Of a stretch of 64,000 nt of DNA, positions 34,387 through 43,767 are shown in pieces (the first letter of the stretch is position 1; every line of letters starts with the position of its first letter). The translations under genes were made by a program, and so were the position numbers. The stretch comes from Adlercreutzia sp. ZJ141 (GTDB taxonomy: Bacteria; Actinomycetota; Coriobacteriia; Coriobacteriales; Eggerthellaceae): positions 124,001-188,000 of the forward strand of contig NZ_JAAKEB010000001.1 of NCBI RefSeq assembly GCF_011038965.1, written 5' to 3'. Below the pieces are notes generated by a model. It was not told where the DNA came from. It did no database searches and worked only from the letters and a program-made list of their open reading frames with translations.

Positions 34387-35508
34387 ATGGCAAAGCATGC
34401 TGCTGATAGCAATTTCAAGGCACTGCGGGGGCGCAGGAGCGACTACGACGGCAACCACATGGGGCTCACCGAGGCGTTTGCGCCGGTTTCTCCTACCACG
34501 CCGCAACTCGATGACGATTCGGGTAATCGCATGGGCTTAACCGAGGCGTTCGCTCCGGTAACGGCGTCTGGTATGCCTGCGCGTACGCCCACAGACCCGC
34601 TTCAGGAAGAAGGCAGATTCGCCGCGGAAGCTGTGGATACGCCGCGTCACGGCCGCCACGGGCGTCACGGGCGCACAGATGAGCAGGTGCCGAACGTGGC
34701 ATACCCTGTGTCCAATGCGGGTGCTGGACAGTATCAACACAAGTCGCGCCGCATGCGCAAGGTACTCATCGCTGTGATTGTGTTGTTGGTACTGTTAGTG
34801 ATTGCTCTTGGGTACTTCTCGGTACAGCTTTTCACCGAGAGTAAAACGCTTGCTTCCCAGCAAACCCAAGAACAACAAAGTGCTCAAGAGGTTGGGGCCA
34901 TGCAACAGGAGGGTACAAGCGATGTGGCGGCTGGGTCCACCAAAAAGACCGACGTCGTGAACCTGACGGGTTTGCTGGGGGTATCACTTGATGAAGCCAT
35001 CGCGAAGGTGGGGCACGGCGCGTCAGTAACCGCCACGCGCGAGGTTGACCAAGAGGGAAGCGATGTTAAGACCGAGGTCACGCTTGCTTTAACCGATGAA
35101 CCTGCCGACACACGTTCGGGTACGCCATCGGTGTTCTTAAGTTTAAATGCTGACGGTGCGGTTATCCGAGCGGGCTATTCGGCTGCAACGTCTGCTTTGG
35201 GGTACGGGTCCTTAAGCTTTGCTGATGCAGTGCAAAGCGAACACATCATCGAAAACGCGCTGCGTGAAGCGGGTTTGTCGGTTGATGACGGTGCGGCAGT
35301 GTTGCCTGAGAACAAGGGCGACTATTCCACATACGATACCGACGGCACGACGCTCATGAAGGAAACGTGCTCGTTCTCTGGGACGGGTACGGTTGATGGC
35401 GCCGAGCATTCGTGGGACGCGGTACTGCTATACGATTACGTTGCCGCGAATACATCCGGCAATTTGAACGACACAATACGTGTTCTCTACATATATGTGA
35501 ATGCATAA
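34387..35508 (+). CDS. single-pass membrane protein with repeated MGLTEAFAPV motif
   Basis: The N-terminal cytosolic part carries the motif MGLTEAFAPV twice, about 30 residues apart, each preceded by GN. A His/Arg-rich stretch, one membrane helix (about 123-145) and an outer domain of about 220 residues follow. The outer part has a TGLLGVSLDEAI segment faintly like a PASTA or peptidoglycan-binding lobe, which I do not call. The repeated motif may be a docking site. ATG 34387 has AAAGGTG 7 nt upstream. The family is otherwise unknown to me. Confidence 0.75.
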   Translation: MAKHAADSNFKALRGRRSDYDGNHMGLTEAFAPVSPTTPQLDDDSGNRMGLTEAFAPVTASGMPARTPTDPLQEEGRFAAEAVDTPRHGRHGRHGRTDEQVPNVAYPVSNAGAGQYQHKSRRMRKVLIAVIVLLVLLVIALGYFSVQLFTESKTLASQQTQEQQSAQEVGAMQQEGTSDVAAGSTKKTDVVNLTGLLGVSLDEAIAKVGHGASVTATREVDQEGSDVKTEVTLALTDEPADTRSGTPSVFLSLNADGAVIRAGYSAATSALGYGSLSFADAVQSEHIIENALREAGLSVDDGAAVLPENKGDYSTYDTDGTTLMKETCSFSGTGTVDGAEHSWDAVLLYDYVAANTSGNLNDTIRVLYIYVNA

Positions 35509-35515
35509 TTCATAC

Positions 35516-35544
35516 TTGCATCGACACGTCAAGGCTGCTACAAT
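35516..35544 (+). promoter_or_regulatory. infC operon promoter
   Basis: TTGCAT (35516-35521) and TACAAT (35539-35544) are 17 bp apart. Transcription would start near 35551, giving a leader of about 170 nt. Confidence 0.7.
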
Positions 35545-35647
35545 GCAACGGCTGATAACAAGCGAGGGAGTTCCCTCCACCTGTTTTGGCGCTTCGGCAG
35601 CTGATGGGTCATTCTGAATAGCCTTTCGTGGCGTAATGCGAATGAGA

Positions 35648-35676
35648 ACCGTCTGCCCGAAGCAGACGGTTTTTTT
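35648..35676 (+). terminator. intrinsic terminator in the infC leader (attenuator)
   Basis: ACCGTCTGC (35648-35656), loop CCGAA, GCAGACGGT (35662-35670), then a run of seven T. It sits between the promoter and infC, so transcripts must read through it. Attenuation of infC-rpmI-rplT leaders is known in other bacteria, for instance through L20. Confidence 0.85.
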
Positions 35677-35719
35677 CGATAGGCGCTTGATAAGCGCCAA
35701 GGATTGGGAGGTGAGCGCC

Positions 35720-36283
35720 ATAGCAGCGCAAGAACCACGGCTCAACGAGCAGATCACGGTACGTGAGTGCCGTTTGATCAGCTATGACGGAACGCAGATG
35801 GGCATCTATCCCACGCGCCAGGCTCAACAGATTGCCGATGACGAAGGGCTCGACCTGGTGGAGATCGCTCCGAACGCCACACCTCCCGTCTGCCGCATTA
35901 TGGACTATGGGAAGTTCAAGTACGACCAGGCCATCAAGGCAAAGCAGGCTCGCAAGAACCAGAGCAAGATCGAGATTAAGGAAATGAAGTTCCGGCCCAA
36001 AATCGACGTGGGCGATTACACGACGAAGAAGAAGCACGTGCTGCGCTTCCTCGAGGCGGGGAATAAGGTGAAAATCACCATCATGTTCCGCGGTCGCGAA
36101 ATGGCTCATCCGGAACAAGGTTTGACCATTCTGGAGCGCTTGGCTGACGACCTGAAAGACATTGCGGCCATCGAGAATCAGCCTAAGATGGAGGGGCGCA
36201 ACATGCACATGCTCATCGCCCCGCTGCCGAATTCGGCGAAAAGGAAAAAGGAAGCAAACAAGACTGAAGGGAAGGACGAATAA
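35720..36283 (+). CDS. infC: translation initiation factor IF-3, AUA start
   Basis: IF-3 binds the 30S subunit and checks start codons. The protein starts at [13 protein letters not shown] and has the linker and [14 protein letters not shown] block; length 187 residues is usual. The start proposed is ATA 35720: GGAGGTG ends 6 nt before it, whereas GTG 35711 overlaps the ribosome site and ATG/GTG codons further up lie inside the leader terminator. infC genes with AUU or AUA starts are known and allow IF-3 to repress its own translation. The stop overlaps rpmI by one base. Confidence 0.92.
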   Translation: MAAQEPRLNEQITVRECRLISYDGTQMGIYPTRQAQQIADDEGLDLVEIAPNATPPVCRIMDYGKFKYDQAIKAKQARKNQSKIEIKEMKFRPKIDVGDYTTKKKHVLRFLEAGNKVKITIMFRGREMAHPEQGLTILERLADDLKDIAAIENQPKMEGRNMHMLIAPLPNSAKRKKEANKTEGKDE

Positions 36284-36480
36284 TGCCTAAGATGAAAACT
36301 CATCGCGGTACGGCGAAGCGTTTCCGCGTTACTGGAAGCGGCAAGATCATGCGCGCCAAGGGTTACAAGAGCCACATCCTCACCAAGAAGAGCCCGAAGC
36401 GTAAGCGTAACTTCCGTCATGAAACCGAACTGGCCAAGAGCGATCGCAAGGTGGTCGCCCGCAACCTCGGCCTTCGTTAA
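36283..36480 (+). CDS. rpmI: ribosomal protein L35
   Basis: A 65-residue basic protein with [20 protein letters not shown] and the KRKRNFRH block, diagnostic of bL35 of the large ribosomal subunit. It starts at the A of the infC stop (TAATG), which suggests coupled translation, and is followed by rplT after 19 nt. Confidence 0.97.
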   Translation: MPKMKTHRGTAKRFRVTGSGKIMRAKGYKSHILTKKSPKRKRNFRHETELAKSDRKVVARNLGLR

Positions 36481-36499
36481 TTGTTAGGAGTGATCATCA

Positions 36500-36853
36500 A
36501 TGGCTCGTGTTAAGCGCGCACTCAACGCTCACAAGAAGCGTCGTACTGTTCTCACCCGTGCCAAGGGCTACTATGGTGCGAAGTCCCGTTCCTACCGGTC
36601 CGCGAAGGAGCAGGTGCAGCACTCTCTGCAGTACATGTACCGCGATCGCCGCAACAAGAAGCGCGAGATCCGTCGTCTGTGGATCACCCGTATCAACGCT
36701 GCCGCGCGTCTGAACGGCTTGTCTTACTCGAAGTTCATGAACGGCCTGAAGAAGGCTGGCGTCGAGCTTGACCGCAAGGTGCTCGCCGACATGGCCGTAA
36801 ACGACGCTCAGGCGTTTGCCGCTGTGGTTGAGGTTGCCAAGAAGGCCCTGTAA
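36500..36853 (+). CDS. rplT: ribosomal protein L20
   Basis: A 117-residue basic protein with [24 protein letters not shown] and [11 protein letters not shown], diagnostic of bL20, an early 50S assembly protein. In several bacteria L20 represses its own operon through the leader; the infC leader here makes that possible. It ends the operon before a strong terminator. Confidence 0.97.
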   Translation: MARVKRALNAHKKRRTVLTRAKGYYGAKSRSYRSAKEQVQHSLQYMYRDRRNKKREIRRLWITRINAAARLNGLSYSKFMNGLKKAGVELDRKVLADMAVNDAQAFAAVVEVAKKAL

Positions 36854-36897
36854 AACCACGCATTTTAACGTGCACGCTGGCTTGTTCCAGCAATGTA

Positions 36898-36936
36898 AAA
36901 GCGCCCCGCCGACCACTCGGATTTGCGGGGCGCTTT
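36898..36936 (+). terminator. terminator of infC-rpmI-rplT
   Basis: AAAGCGCCCCGC (36898-36909) pairs with GCGGGGCGCTTT (36925-36936) over 15 nt. The TTTACT end and A-run on the other side suit both directions, and the next gene is convergent. Confidence 0.8.
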
Positions 36937-37031
36937 ACTATTCTGTGAGTGCCTGGGTTCTTGCGCAAGCACCTCCCTGCAAACGCAGGGATGGTGAAAT
37001 CAATCAGCGTTTCCTTACGTCGCTGTTGTTT

Positions 37032-37826
37032 CTACGCTGTCAGGCGCACACCCACATACACGGCGTTTTCGGGCAAACCTGAGATACCGTACATGTCGGA
37101 GAGCGGCACGGCCGATACGCGCCACTGATAGATAACGCCATCGATGTCAAGAGTGCCTGCCTTGAACGTGTTACCCACCTCATCGACGCCGGAGCCGTTC
37201 TCAGCGAGCATGGTGTCGGCGGAAAGCCCCTGTTGCATCATGGCTGCATCAATGGCTGCGTCAAGCGACCCGCTTGCGAAATCAACGTAGCGCACACGCA
37301 TGTCTAAGTATTCGGTGCGGTCGACCGAATACATCCACATCCCCTTGAGCAGTTTTGACGCCTCGACCGCATCAAGGCTTGCGATTCCCTGGTCAAAGAG
37401 TGCCACTGCTTCGTCGTAGTTCATGTCGGCGGGCATACGGGCCGATTCGAAGCCGCCATTAGGATAGTCGGCCGGATCGGAATACTCGTGCATGGCGTAG
37501 CCAGCGTCGGTGAATGTCTGGCGTATGGTGTTGTCGTCAAGGTATACAAGAGAGGAAATAACCGGTGCATCAAAGGCAATATCGCGGGCGAGGTTCGCGT
37601 CAATTTCCTGCTGCTTGCGCTCTGCTGCTCCGAATACGGCATCATCAATGTTGTTGTACAGCTGCCAGGCAATGATGGCACCTACGAGCACGAACGCAGC
37701 CATAATGGCAATTTGTACGCGTGGCATGCTGATGGGACGATCGATGTGGCCCGGATCAAGGTAGCGGATGGGGCCGTCCGATTCGACGTAGCGCTTGCTT
37801 TCGGGCTTCAGTTGAAAAAGCGACAT
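37032..37826 (-). CDS. single-pass membrane protein of unknown function
   Basis: The 264-residue product has a polar N-terminus of about 38 residues, one membrane helix (about 38-58) and an outer domain of about 200 residues with many Asp, Ala and Met. I recognise no family. Type II orientation (inside N-terminus) is likely. The gene runs away from the TerC-family gene and its riboswitch. AGGGAGG lies upstream of ATG 37826 by about 17 nt with AAGGAAGC closer, so the start seems sound. Confidence 0.7.
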   Translation of the reverse strand: MSLFQLKPESKRYVESDGPIRYLDPGHIDRPISMPRVQIAIMAAFVLVGAIIAWQLYNNIDDAVFGAAERKQQEIDANLARDIAFDAPVISSLVYLDDNTIRQTFTDAGYAMHEYSDPADYPNGGFESARMPADMNYDEAVALFDQGIASLDAVEASKLLKGMWMYSVDRTEYLDMRVRYVDFASGSLDAAIDAAMMQQGLSADTMLAENGSGVDEVGNTFKAGTLDIDGVIYQWRVSAVPLSDMYGISGLPENAVYVGVRLTA

Positions 37827-37885
37827 GAGATTGCTTCCTTGCGAAGGGAGGTTTGTAAATTTATCGTGCTGCGGGCATTATATCA

Positions 37886-37913
37886 TTGTCGCAGCGCGCA
37901 CCCGTGATAGGAT
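37886..37913 (+). promoter_or_regulatory. promoter of the Mn2+ riboswitch transcript
   Basis: TTGTCG (37886-37891) and TAGGAT (37908-37913), 16 bp apart, just before the aptamer. Confidence 0.4.
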
Positions 37914-37914
37914 G

Positions 37915-38046
37915 CATGCAACCCATGAGGGAGTAGTTGGCATAGCGATATGCGGTGCGTTCAACATCATGGCGGATGCGATCATTCGCCTGGCGTACCT
38001 GAAATAACGAGACTCGTGGCGCATGGCTGCGCTGCGGGTCTTTTTT
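37915..38046 (+). promoter_or_regulatory. yybP-ykoY (Mn2+) riboswitch with terminator
   Basis: Conserved pieces occur in order: GGGAGTAGTT (37929-37938), TTCAACATC (37960-37968) and AACGAGACT (38006-38014). The last lies at the base of a 14-bp hairpin, partly G-T paired, with arms 38010-38023 and 38028-38041, followed by six T. The hairpin shares bases with the aptamer, so Mn2+ binding could block termination. The gene it serves belongs to the TerC family, a standard target of this riboswitch. Confidence 0.85.
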
Positions 38047-38094
38047 GTGGCCTGTATGCGTGGGTGGGCTGAGCGATGGAAGGAGCAATAACGC

Positions 38095-39183
38095 ATGGAT
38101 TTTTCGATATTCTTGACCCCAGAGGCATGGATCAGCTTGGTGACGCTCATGTTTTTAGAGATCGTGCTGGGTGTGGACAACCTGGTGTTTATCTCTATTA
38201 CATCAGATCGTCTGCCCGAGGAAAAGCAGCATATCGGACGTAAGCTCGGTTTGGCTGGTGCGCTCGCGTCGCGTGTTATCTTCTTATGCTTCGCGTCGTA
38301 TTTGGTGCATATGACCAATCCGCTGTTCACGATCGACCTAGGTGCTTTCTCTCATGGCTTCTCGGTGCGTGACATTGTGCTGTTCGCTGGTGGCGCGTAC
38401 CTTATTTATAAGGGAATCATTGAAATGCGCGAAGTGTTGGCGCTCACCGAGCTGAAGGCCGAAACGAGTGGCGGGGAACATGCCACAAGGCGCATCGGGT
38501 TGCCCCAGGCGGTAGGAACCATTATGGTCATGGATATCGTGTTCTCCATCGACTCGGTGATCACCGCGGTGGGTTTGGCGAATCACCTGATCATCATGAT
38601 TCTGGCGGTCATGATTGCTGTCATCCTGATGATGATCTTCATCGACCCGATATCCAATTTCATCAACAAGCACGCCGAAATGAAAATTCTGGCGCTGTGT
38701 TTCATTGTCGTTATCGGTGTGCTGCTTGTGCTTGACGGTATGGGTATCAATTCTGGCATTGAGGTGCTCGACATGCACGCCGAGAAGCTGATGGTGTACT
38801 TCGCCATGGTGTTCGCGTTCGTACTCGAACTCATTCAGATGCGTTACAACTCGGCGCTGCACGCATGGAGGAAGCAGCGGTGGGCATCTGATACCGACCG
38901 TCAGCTCGACGCCGTACGTGCCGAACTCGAGCAGCGGCTTGCAGAAGAACGTGAGGTTCTTCGTGAAGACGGCGAATCCAACCGCGCTCGCAAGGAAGGT
39001 GCACCTGAGCGTGAGCGCGTGCAGCCTGTCATTATCGGCAACAACGTGTACGTGATGATGCCTGTCGCTGGTGAGGATGCTGCTTCCTTCAAGCAGCTCA
39101 TGGCCGCCTCTGACGGTGCCAGGGCAGCGCTTGATGATCCGCTTGAGATCGAGGTCGAAGGCGAGATCGTCGAAGAGAATTAG
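38095..39183 (+). CDS. TerC-family membrane protein, likely Mn2+ exporter
   Basis: The membrane part (residues 1-235) has about seven helices with conserved acidic blocks EIVLGVDNLVF near 22 and MDIVFSIDSVITA near 145, typical of TerC proteins that carry metal through the membrane. A charged cytosolic tail of about 120 residues follows; it contains VIIGNNVYVMMPVAG and is not part of the usual core. The upstream Mn2+ riboswitch points to manganese efflux. The stop overlaps that of the convergent gene by 4 nt. Confidence 0.9.
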   Translation: MDFSIFLTPEAWISLVTLMFLEIVLGVDNLVFISITSDRLPEEKQHIGRKLGLAGALASRVIFLCFASYLVHMTNPLFTIDLGAFSHGFSVRDIVLFAGGAYLIYKGIIEMREVLALTELKAETSGGEHATRRIGLPQAVGTIMVMDIVFSIDSVITAVGLANHLIIMILAVMIAVILMMIFIDPISNFINKHAEMKILALCFIVVIGVLLVLDGMGINSGIEVLDMHAEKLMVYFAMVFAFVLELIQMRYNSALHAWRKQRWASDTDRQLDAVRAELEQRLAEEREVLREDGESNRARKEGAPERERVQPVIIGNNVYVMMPVAGEDAASFKQLMAASDGARAALDDPLEIEVEGEIVEEN

Positions 39184-40253
39184 GCGAAGTTGGCGTGCGG
39201 CGCGCTCGCATTGTTGCCGGGCGCGCTGGCGTCACTGTTCAAGGTGTCGTTGCTGGTTTGCTGGGTCTTGTCAGCATCGGTACCTTCTGTATATTCGCTT
39301 TCGGTATTGCTAACCTGTTCGTCTTCGTCGCCTTCTTCGTCTTCAGCGCGTTTGAAGGTGCGGTAACCTTCTTCTGACATGATGAACGTTGCGGCTCCTT
39401 CGAGCACACGTGCGGTGAAGGGGGTGGTTGCATCGATCACTTCGCCGTCGAACTGGATGTTCATGGGAGGGTCGGCTTCAACACGAACCACCCGCGCTTT
39501 ATGTACTTCCACTGAGTCGCTTCGGCCGGGGAAGTCGCCCTCGCGGTCGAGGATGCCGGCCAGCAGCGCGGGTATGAGTTCGAAGGCGTTTTGGGCCTTG
39601 AGTATTGCAACTTCAAACTTGCCGTCGCGTGGATTATTGCCATGGGTGAGGGGGATGTCGAACTGGATTCTCGAGAAGTTGACAATCAACACGCCAATAC
39701 CGTCGCTTTCCACGGTGCGGCCGTCGAGGGTGAGCGTGAAGTGTGATACCTGCGGAAGGGGGTTCGCCAGTGCAGCGCCGGCATAAGCGATGGCGCCGAG
39801 CGCTTTCTTGTTGGGCTGTGCATCCTGCATGATTTTGGCGTCGTAGCCCGCGCCAGCGATCATGCCGAAGCCGACGGTGTGGCCATCGAACTCAAGCTCG
39901 CCGAGGTCGAATTCAAGACAGGTGCGCTGTCGTGTGATTTTGGCCAGCACGCGTGCCTCGTCGGGCTGAGCCAAGTTCATGGCGAGCAGGTTTGCTGTGC
40001 CTGCCGGGAAGGGTAGGATGGGGATGCCGGTGTTCGCAAGCGCGAAGCTAACGGCGGTCACCGTGCCGTCGCCGCCGCTGGCAACCACGGCATCGAAGTC
40101 GCTTGCGTTGGAAAGCAGGTTGGCGATCGGGGTTGCGCCGTCGGTTGCGCGCACCACCATTTCGTCACCGTCTTCGAGAAAAGCGCGGGCAAAATCATAA
40201 ATGCCCCCATCGCCTGGACCGGATGCAAGGTTGTTAATCACAAGCAGTTTCAC
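39180..40253 (-). CDS. diacylglycerol/lipid kinase family protein
   Basis: The ATP-binding motif GGDGTV near residue 59 and the FPAGTANLLA block are those of the DAGK/YegS/DgkB family, which phosphorylate diacylglycerol or related lipids at the membrane. The C-lobe closes near residue 300, and a tail of about 55 acidic and Thr-rich residues follows, unlike the family norm. Substrate is uncertain: diacylglycerol or a glycan lipid. The gene converges on the TerC gene. Confidence 0.9.
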   Translation of the reverse strand: MKLLVINNLASGPGDGGIYDFARAFLEDGDEMVVRATDGATPIANLLSNASDFDAVVASGGDGTVTAVSFALANTGIPILPFPAGTANLLAMNLAQPDEARVLAKITRQRTCLEFDLGELEFDGHTVGFGMIAGAGYDAKIMQDAQPNKKALGAIAYAGAALANPLPQVSHFTLTLDGRTVESDGIGVLIVNFSRIQFDIPLTHGNNPRDGKFEVAILKAQNAFELIPALLAGILDREGDFPGRSDSVEVHKARVVRVEADPPMNIQFDGEVIDATTPFTARVLEGAATFIMSEEGYRTFKRAEDEEGDEDEQVSNTESEYTEGTDADKTQQTSNDTLNSDASAPGNNASAPHANFA

Positions 40254-40331
40254 AGAACGCCTCCACTTGCTATCATAGTCGGGTTATAAACGTGTCTCAA
40301 GTAAAGCATACAGTACCGTGAGGATGGTTTG

Positions 40332-41489
40332 GTGTACATAATCGATCAGGATACTTTTTCGTTGTTTTTAAGGCGGGCCGAGCGTTCGAGTGTGCTCGCC
40401 ATCGACACCGAGTTCCTACGGGAGAAGACGTATTACCCCCGATTGTGCCTGTTGCAGCTCGCAACTGACGACGAAATAGCCATTGTCGACCCGTTTGAAG
40501 TGCGTGATTTGTCGCCAATGCGCGATGTTTTGTTGAATGAACATGTGGTGAAGCTCTTTCATGCCGGGTCACAGGACCTCGAGATTCTGCTGCATGCGGT
40601 GGGCGTGCTACCCACTCCCGTGTTCGATACGCAGGCGGCCTCTGCCGTGCTAGGGCATACGCAGCAGATCGGGTATGCGGCGCTCGTGCATATGCGCTGC
40701 GGTGTGGCGCTAAAGAAAGCCGACTCGTTCACCGATTGGTCGCGCCGCCCGCTTTCCGAATCGCAGCTTGAGTATGCCGCTGACGATGTTCGCTACCTAC
40801 CTGCGATGTATCGCAGTATGTGCGACGAGCTGCGGGACAAAGGGCGCGCGTCATGGCTCAACCATGAATTCGAAGAGATGTCGGATCCGGCGAAGTACGA
40901 AATTGACGTGCGGGAACGCTTCCGCCGTTTGAAGCGAGTGTCGCAGCTGTCTCATCGGCAGCTCAGTGCAGCGCGCGAGGTTGCTGCATGGCGCGAGCTC
41001 GAGGCGCAACGCCGCGACGTTCCCCGTAAGTGGGTGCTCACTGACGAACAAATCGTAGAGGCGTGTCGACGTGAGGCTCGCACATGCGATCAGCTGTTCA
41101 TGGTGCGCGGGGTGCAGGAGCGTTTGTCAATGTCGGATGCTCGTACGGTTGCTGACCTCATGGCTTCGGCGTTTGATGCTCCGCCCGAAACGTGGCCTGA
41201 TTTGGGAAGATCCGCGAAGAGCGAGCCGAATGTCGACATTGAGCTCGATTTGTTAAACGCGCTTGTGCGCTTGCGCGCCCGGGAAAACGATATCGCGTTT
41301 CAGACGCTTGCTTCCCACGACGACCTGGTACGGCTTGCGCGTGGCTACCGCACGCGGGTTGACGTATTGCGTGGATGGCGCCGCACTATTGTTGGAGACG
41401 AGCTGGTTGATTTGTTGGAAGGACGCGTGTGCTTGCAGGTTGGCAAGAACGGCGTGGAGGTTCGCCGTATTGACGCGCCCGGCGAGTAA
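40332..41489 (+). CDS. rnd: ribonuclease D
   Basis: RNase D trims the 3' ends of tRNA precursors. The DEDDy exonuclease sites are visible: DTEF near residue 22, the second Asp in AGSQDLE, and YAADDVRYL near 149 with the family Tyr. Two HRDC-type helical segments follow. GTG 40332 has AGGA 7 nt upstream; TTG 40329 is the neighbouring alternative. It shares the divergent gap with the lipid kinase. Confidence 0.92.
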   Translation: MYIIDQDTFSLFLRRAERSSVLAIDTEFLREKTYYPRLCLLQLATDDEIAIVDPFEVRDLSPMRDVLLNEHVVKLFHAGSQDLEILLHAVGVLPTPVFDTQAASAVLGHTQQIGYAALVHMRCGVALKKADSFTDWSRRPLSESQLEYAADDVRYLPAMYRSMCDELRDKGRASWLNHEFEEMSDPAKYEIDVRERFRRLKRVSQLSHRQLSAAREVAAWRELEAQRRDVPRKWVLTDEQIVEACRREARTCDQLFMVRGVQERLSMSDARTVADLMASAFDAPPETWPDLGRSAKSEPNVDIELDLLNALVRLRARENDIAFQTLASHDDLVRLARGYRTRVDVLRGWRRTIVGDELVDLLEGRVCLQVGKNGVEVRRIDAPGE

Positions 41490-41538
41490 CGCTTCGGCGA
41501 CGCTTTTGCGGATGTTTCTTACAACTTTTCGCTCTGCT

Positions 41539-41566
41539 TTGAAAACGCACAGACGTTCGATATAAT
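41539..41566 (+). promoter_or_regulatory. promoter of the zinc peptidase-xse group
   Basis: TTGAAA (41539-41544) and TATAAT (41561-41566), 16 bp apart, 33 nt before the start at 41600. Confidence 0.65.
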
Positions 41567-41599
41567 GCGAACGAAACAGAACGGACGGAGGAACACATC

Positions 41600-42265
41600 A
41601 TGCTATCATCAAGCTATTTACTGCTCATTCTCGTGACGCTCGCTATTGGCGGTGTTGCCACCTGGTGGGTGAACTCGAGTCTGAAGCGCTATTCAAACGT
41701 GCCCGTATCAAACGGTCTGACCGGCGCGGAAGCTGCCCGTCAGATGCTTGCATACTACGGAATCAGTGGCGTGCAAGTGTTGCGCGGCGGCCCAGGGCAA
41801 GATTTTTTCGATCCTCGAAGCAATTCGGTTACGCTGTCACCCGATGCTTATGACGGCCGCAGTGTCACCGCAACGGCTACCGCATGCCACGAGGTGGGGC
41901 ATGCTTATCAGTTCGCCGAGGGGTATGCGCCTATGAAGGTGCGCTCTGCCATGGTGCCGGTGGTGAACTTGGCGTCAAATTCTTGGATGTTTCTTTTGCT
42001 TTTGGGCATTATGCTGAACCTTGCGGGGTTTGTGACTCTTGCAATCGTGCTCTATTCATTTGCGGTGTTGTTTCAGCTGGTCACCCTACCGGTTGAATTC
42101 AACGCGTCGCATCGTGCGATGACGTACATGTCGGCGCGCGCGCTGCCAGAAGCCGAGCGTGCGGGGTCGTGGAAGGTACTGCGCGCCTGCGCGTTCACCT
42201 ACGTTGCCGCAGCGCTTACGAGCATTCTGCAGCTGCTATGGCTGCTCGGGCAGCGTCAGGATTAG
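41600..42265 (+). CDS. YugP-type membrane zinc peptidase
   Basis: The 221-residue protein has an N-terminal helix, the zinc site HEVGHAYQ near residue 99, and two or three further helices at 120-215. This is the layout of the YugP family (DUF family of putative neutral zinc peptidases), whose substrates are not known. It is first of a group with xseA and xseB; its end runs close to the xseA start. Confidence 0.88.
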   Translation: MLSSSYLLLILVTLAIGGVATWWVNSSLKRYSNVPVSNGLTGAEAARQMLAYYGISGVQVLRGGPGQDFFDPRSNSVTLSPDAYDGRSVTATATACHEVGHAYQFAEGYAPMKVRSAMVPVVNLASNSWMFLLLLGIMLNLAGFVTLAIVLYSFAVLFQLVTLPVEFNASHRAMTYMSARALPEAERAGSWKVLRACAFTYVAAALTSILQLLWLLGQRQD

Positions 42266-42294
42266 CGGCGTCGCACATGGGAGAGTCACAGGCA

Positions 42295-43767
42295 ATGCGT
42301 GCAGGTAATGTGCGCGAGCAGCAGGAGACCGAGCCGACGCGCGAGGCAATGTCGGTGTCGTCTGCTATGGCACTGGCGAAAGGTGCGCTTGAAGGTGTGA
42401 CTGTGCGCCTGGTGGGCGAAGTGTCCGAGGTATCCGATAAACCTGGCTATAAAGCGGTGTACTTTACGGTGAAAGACGAGCATGCGGCGCTTCCGTGTCT
42501 TATGTGGAACAACCGCTACCGCAAAACGGACGTTGAGCTTGCCGTCGGCCAGAAGGTAGAGTTGTCGGGTCAGTTCACGCTGTACGCGGCGCGTGGCACT
42601 ATGAATTTCAACGTGTTTGCCTTATCGCTTGTGGGCGAGGGCTATCTGCGCATGCGTGTCGCGCAAATACAGCGGCGTCTTGCGGCTGAAGGGCTTACCA
42701 GCGACGCACGTAAGCGTCCGTTGCCGGCTTACCCGGAAACGATCGGGCTGGTTACGTCGCCTAGAGGCGACACGGTGCATGACGTGCTACGCACTTTGCG
42801 GCATCGTTATCCGCTGGCGTGTGTGAAGCTTGCCGGTGTGGCGGTTGAGGGAAAGGATGCTCCTGCGGGCATTATGCAGGGGATTGACGCCGTTGTTGCT
42901 GCAGGTGCCGAGGTGGTGCTCATCGTGCGTGGCGGTGGGTCATATGAGAATCTGATGCCCTTTAACGATGAGGTGCTTGCTCGCGCTATTGCCGCCTGTC
43001 CGGTTCCCGTGGTCACGGGTATTGGTCACGAACCTGATACCACCATGGCAGATTTAGTGGCTGACGTGCGTGCTTCGGTGCCTGCACGCGCGGCTGACGC
43101 CGTATCGCCTTCATTTGCCGACGTGTATGCACTGCTTAGCATGCGGGGGCGCGCCATGCACGCCACGCTCGCGCGCAGGTTGGAGCTTTCCTCGGCCCGG
43201 CTTGCCGCTTTGGCTGCCCGCCCATCGTTATCGGATGCCTCTTATGCGTTAGCTCCCGCCCTCCAAGCAGTTGACCTCTATGCTGATCGTTTGTCGCGGG
43301 CACTTCCCGATGCGCTTCGTCGCGACGAGCAACGCGTGCTCGCGATGCATCTTCGTTTCCAGCATTTGCTCACAGCGCCCTTTGCGGACCAAGGTCGTGC
43401 GATGGCGGCTCTGCGTGCCCGCATGGCAGGTGCGGCAAGTGATGGGTTACGGGACGAGCACGCGCGACTGCACTTGGCTGGCAAGCGGCTTGCAATTGCT
43501 GGTCCGGGGTTGTGTGATCGGTTTCGCGCACAGATGGGCGTAGCCGCTGCTCGGTTGAATGATCTGTCGCCATTAACAGTTCTTGCTCGCGGGTACGCCA
43601 TCGCACGCGATGAGAACGGCGCAATTCTGAAGAGCGTGCGTCATGTTGCGCGTGGGTCGAGTGTACGTGTTGATATCTCCGATGGCCAGTTGCATTGTGT
43701 GGTTGAAGACGTACGTGTCGTTGATTCAGGATTCGAGAAATGGGAGGAAGAGCCATGTCGGAAGTGA
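42295..43767 (+). CDS. xseA: exodeoxyribonuclease VII large subunit
   Basis: XseA is the catalytic subunit of exonuclease VII, which cuts single-stranded DNA from both ends. The OB-fold domain (VRLVGEVSEV... to about residue 110) is followed by the catalytic core with GLVTSPRGDTVHDV, IVRGGGSYENLMPFND and GIGHEPDTT, and a long helical tail. ATG 42295 is a choice: GGGAG lies 11 nt upstream; ATG 42277 and ATG 42349 are alternatives. It overlaps xseB by 13 nt. Confidence 0.93.
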   Translation: MRAGNVREQQETEPTREAMSVSSAMALAKGALEGVTVRLVGEVSEVSDKPGYKAVYFTVKDEHAALPCLMWNNRYRKTDVELAVGQKVELSGQFTLYAARGTMNFNVFALSLVGEGYLRMRVAQIQRRLAAEGLTSDARKRPLPAYPETIGLVTSPRGDTVHDVLRTLRHRYPLACVKLAGVAVEGKDAPAGIMQGIDAVVAAGAEVVLIVRGGGSYENLMPFNDEVLARAIAACPVPVVTGIGHEPDTTMADLVADVRASVPARAADAVSPSFADVYALLSMRGRAMHATLARRLELSSARLAALAARPSLSDASYALAPALQAVDLYADRLSRALPDALRRDEQRVLAMHLRFQHLLTAPFADQGRAMAALRARMAGAASDGLRDEHARLHLAGKRLAIAGPGLCDRFRAQMGVAAARLNDLSPLTVLARGYAIARDENGAILKSVRHVARGSSVRVDISDGQLHCVVEDVRVVDSGFEKWEEEPCRK

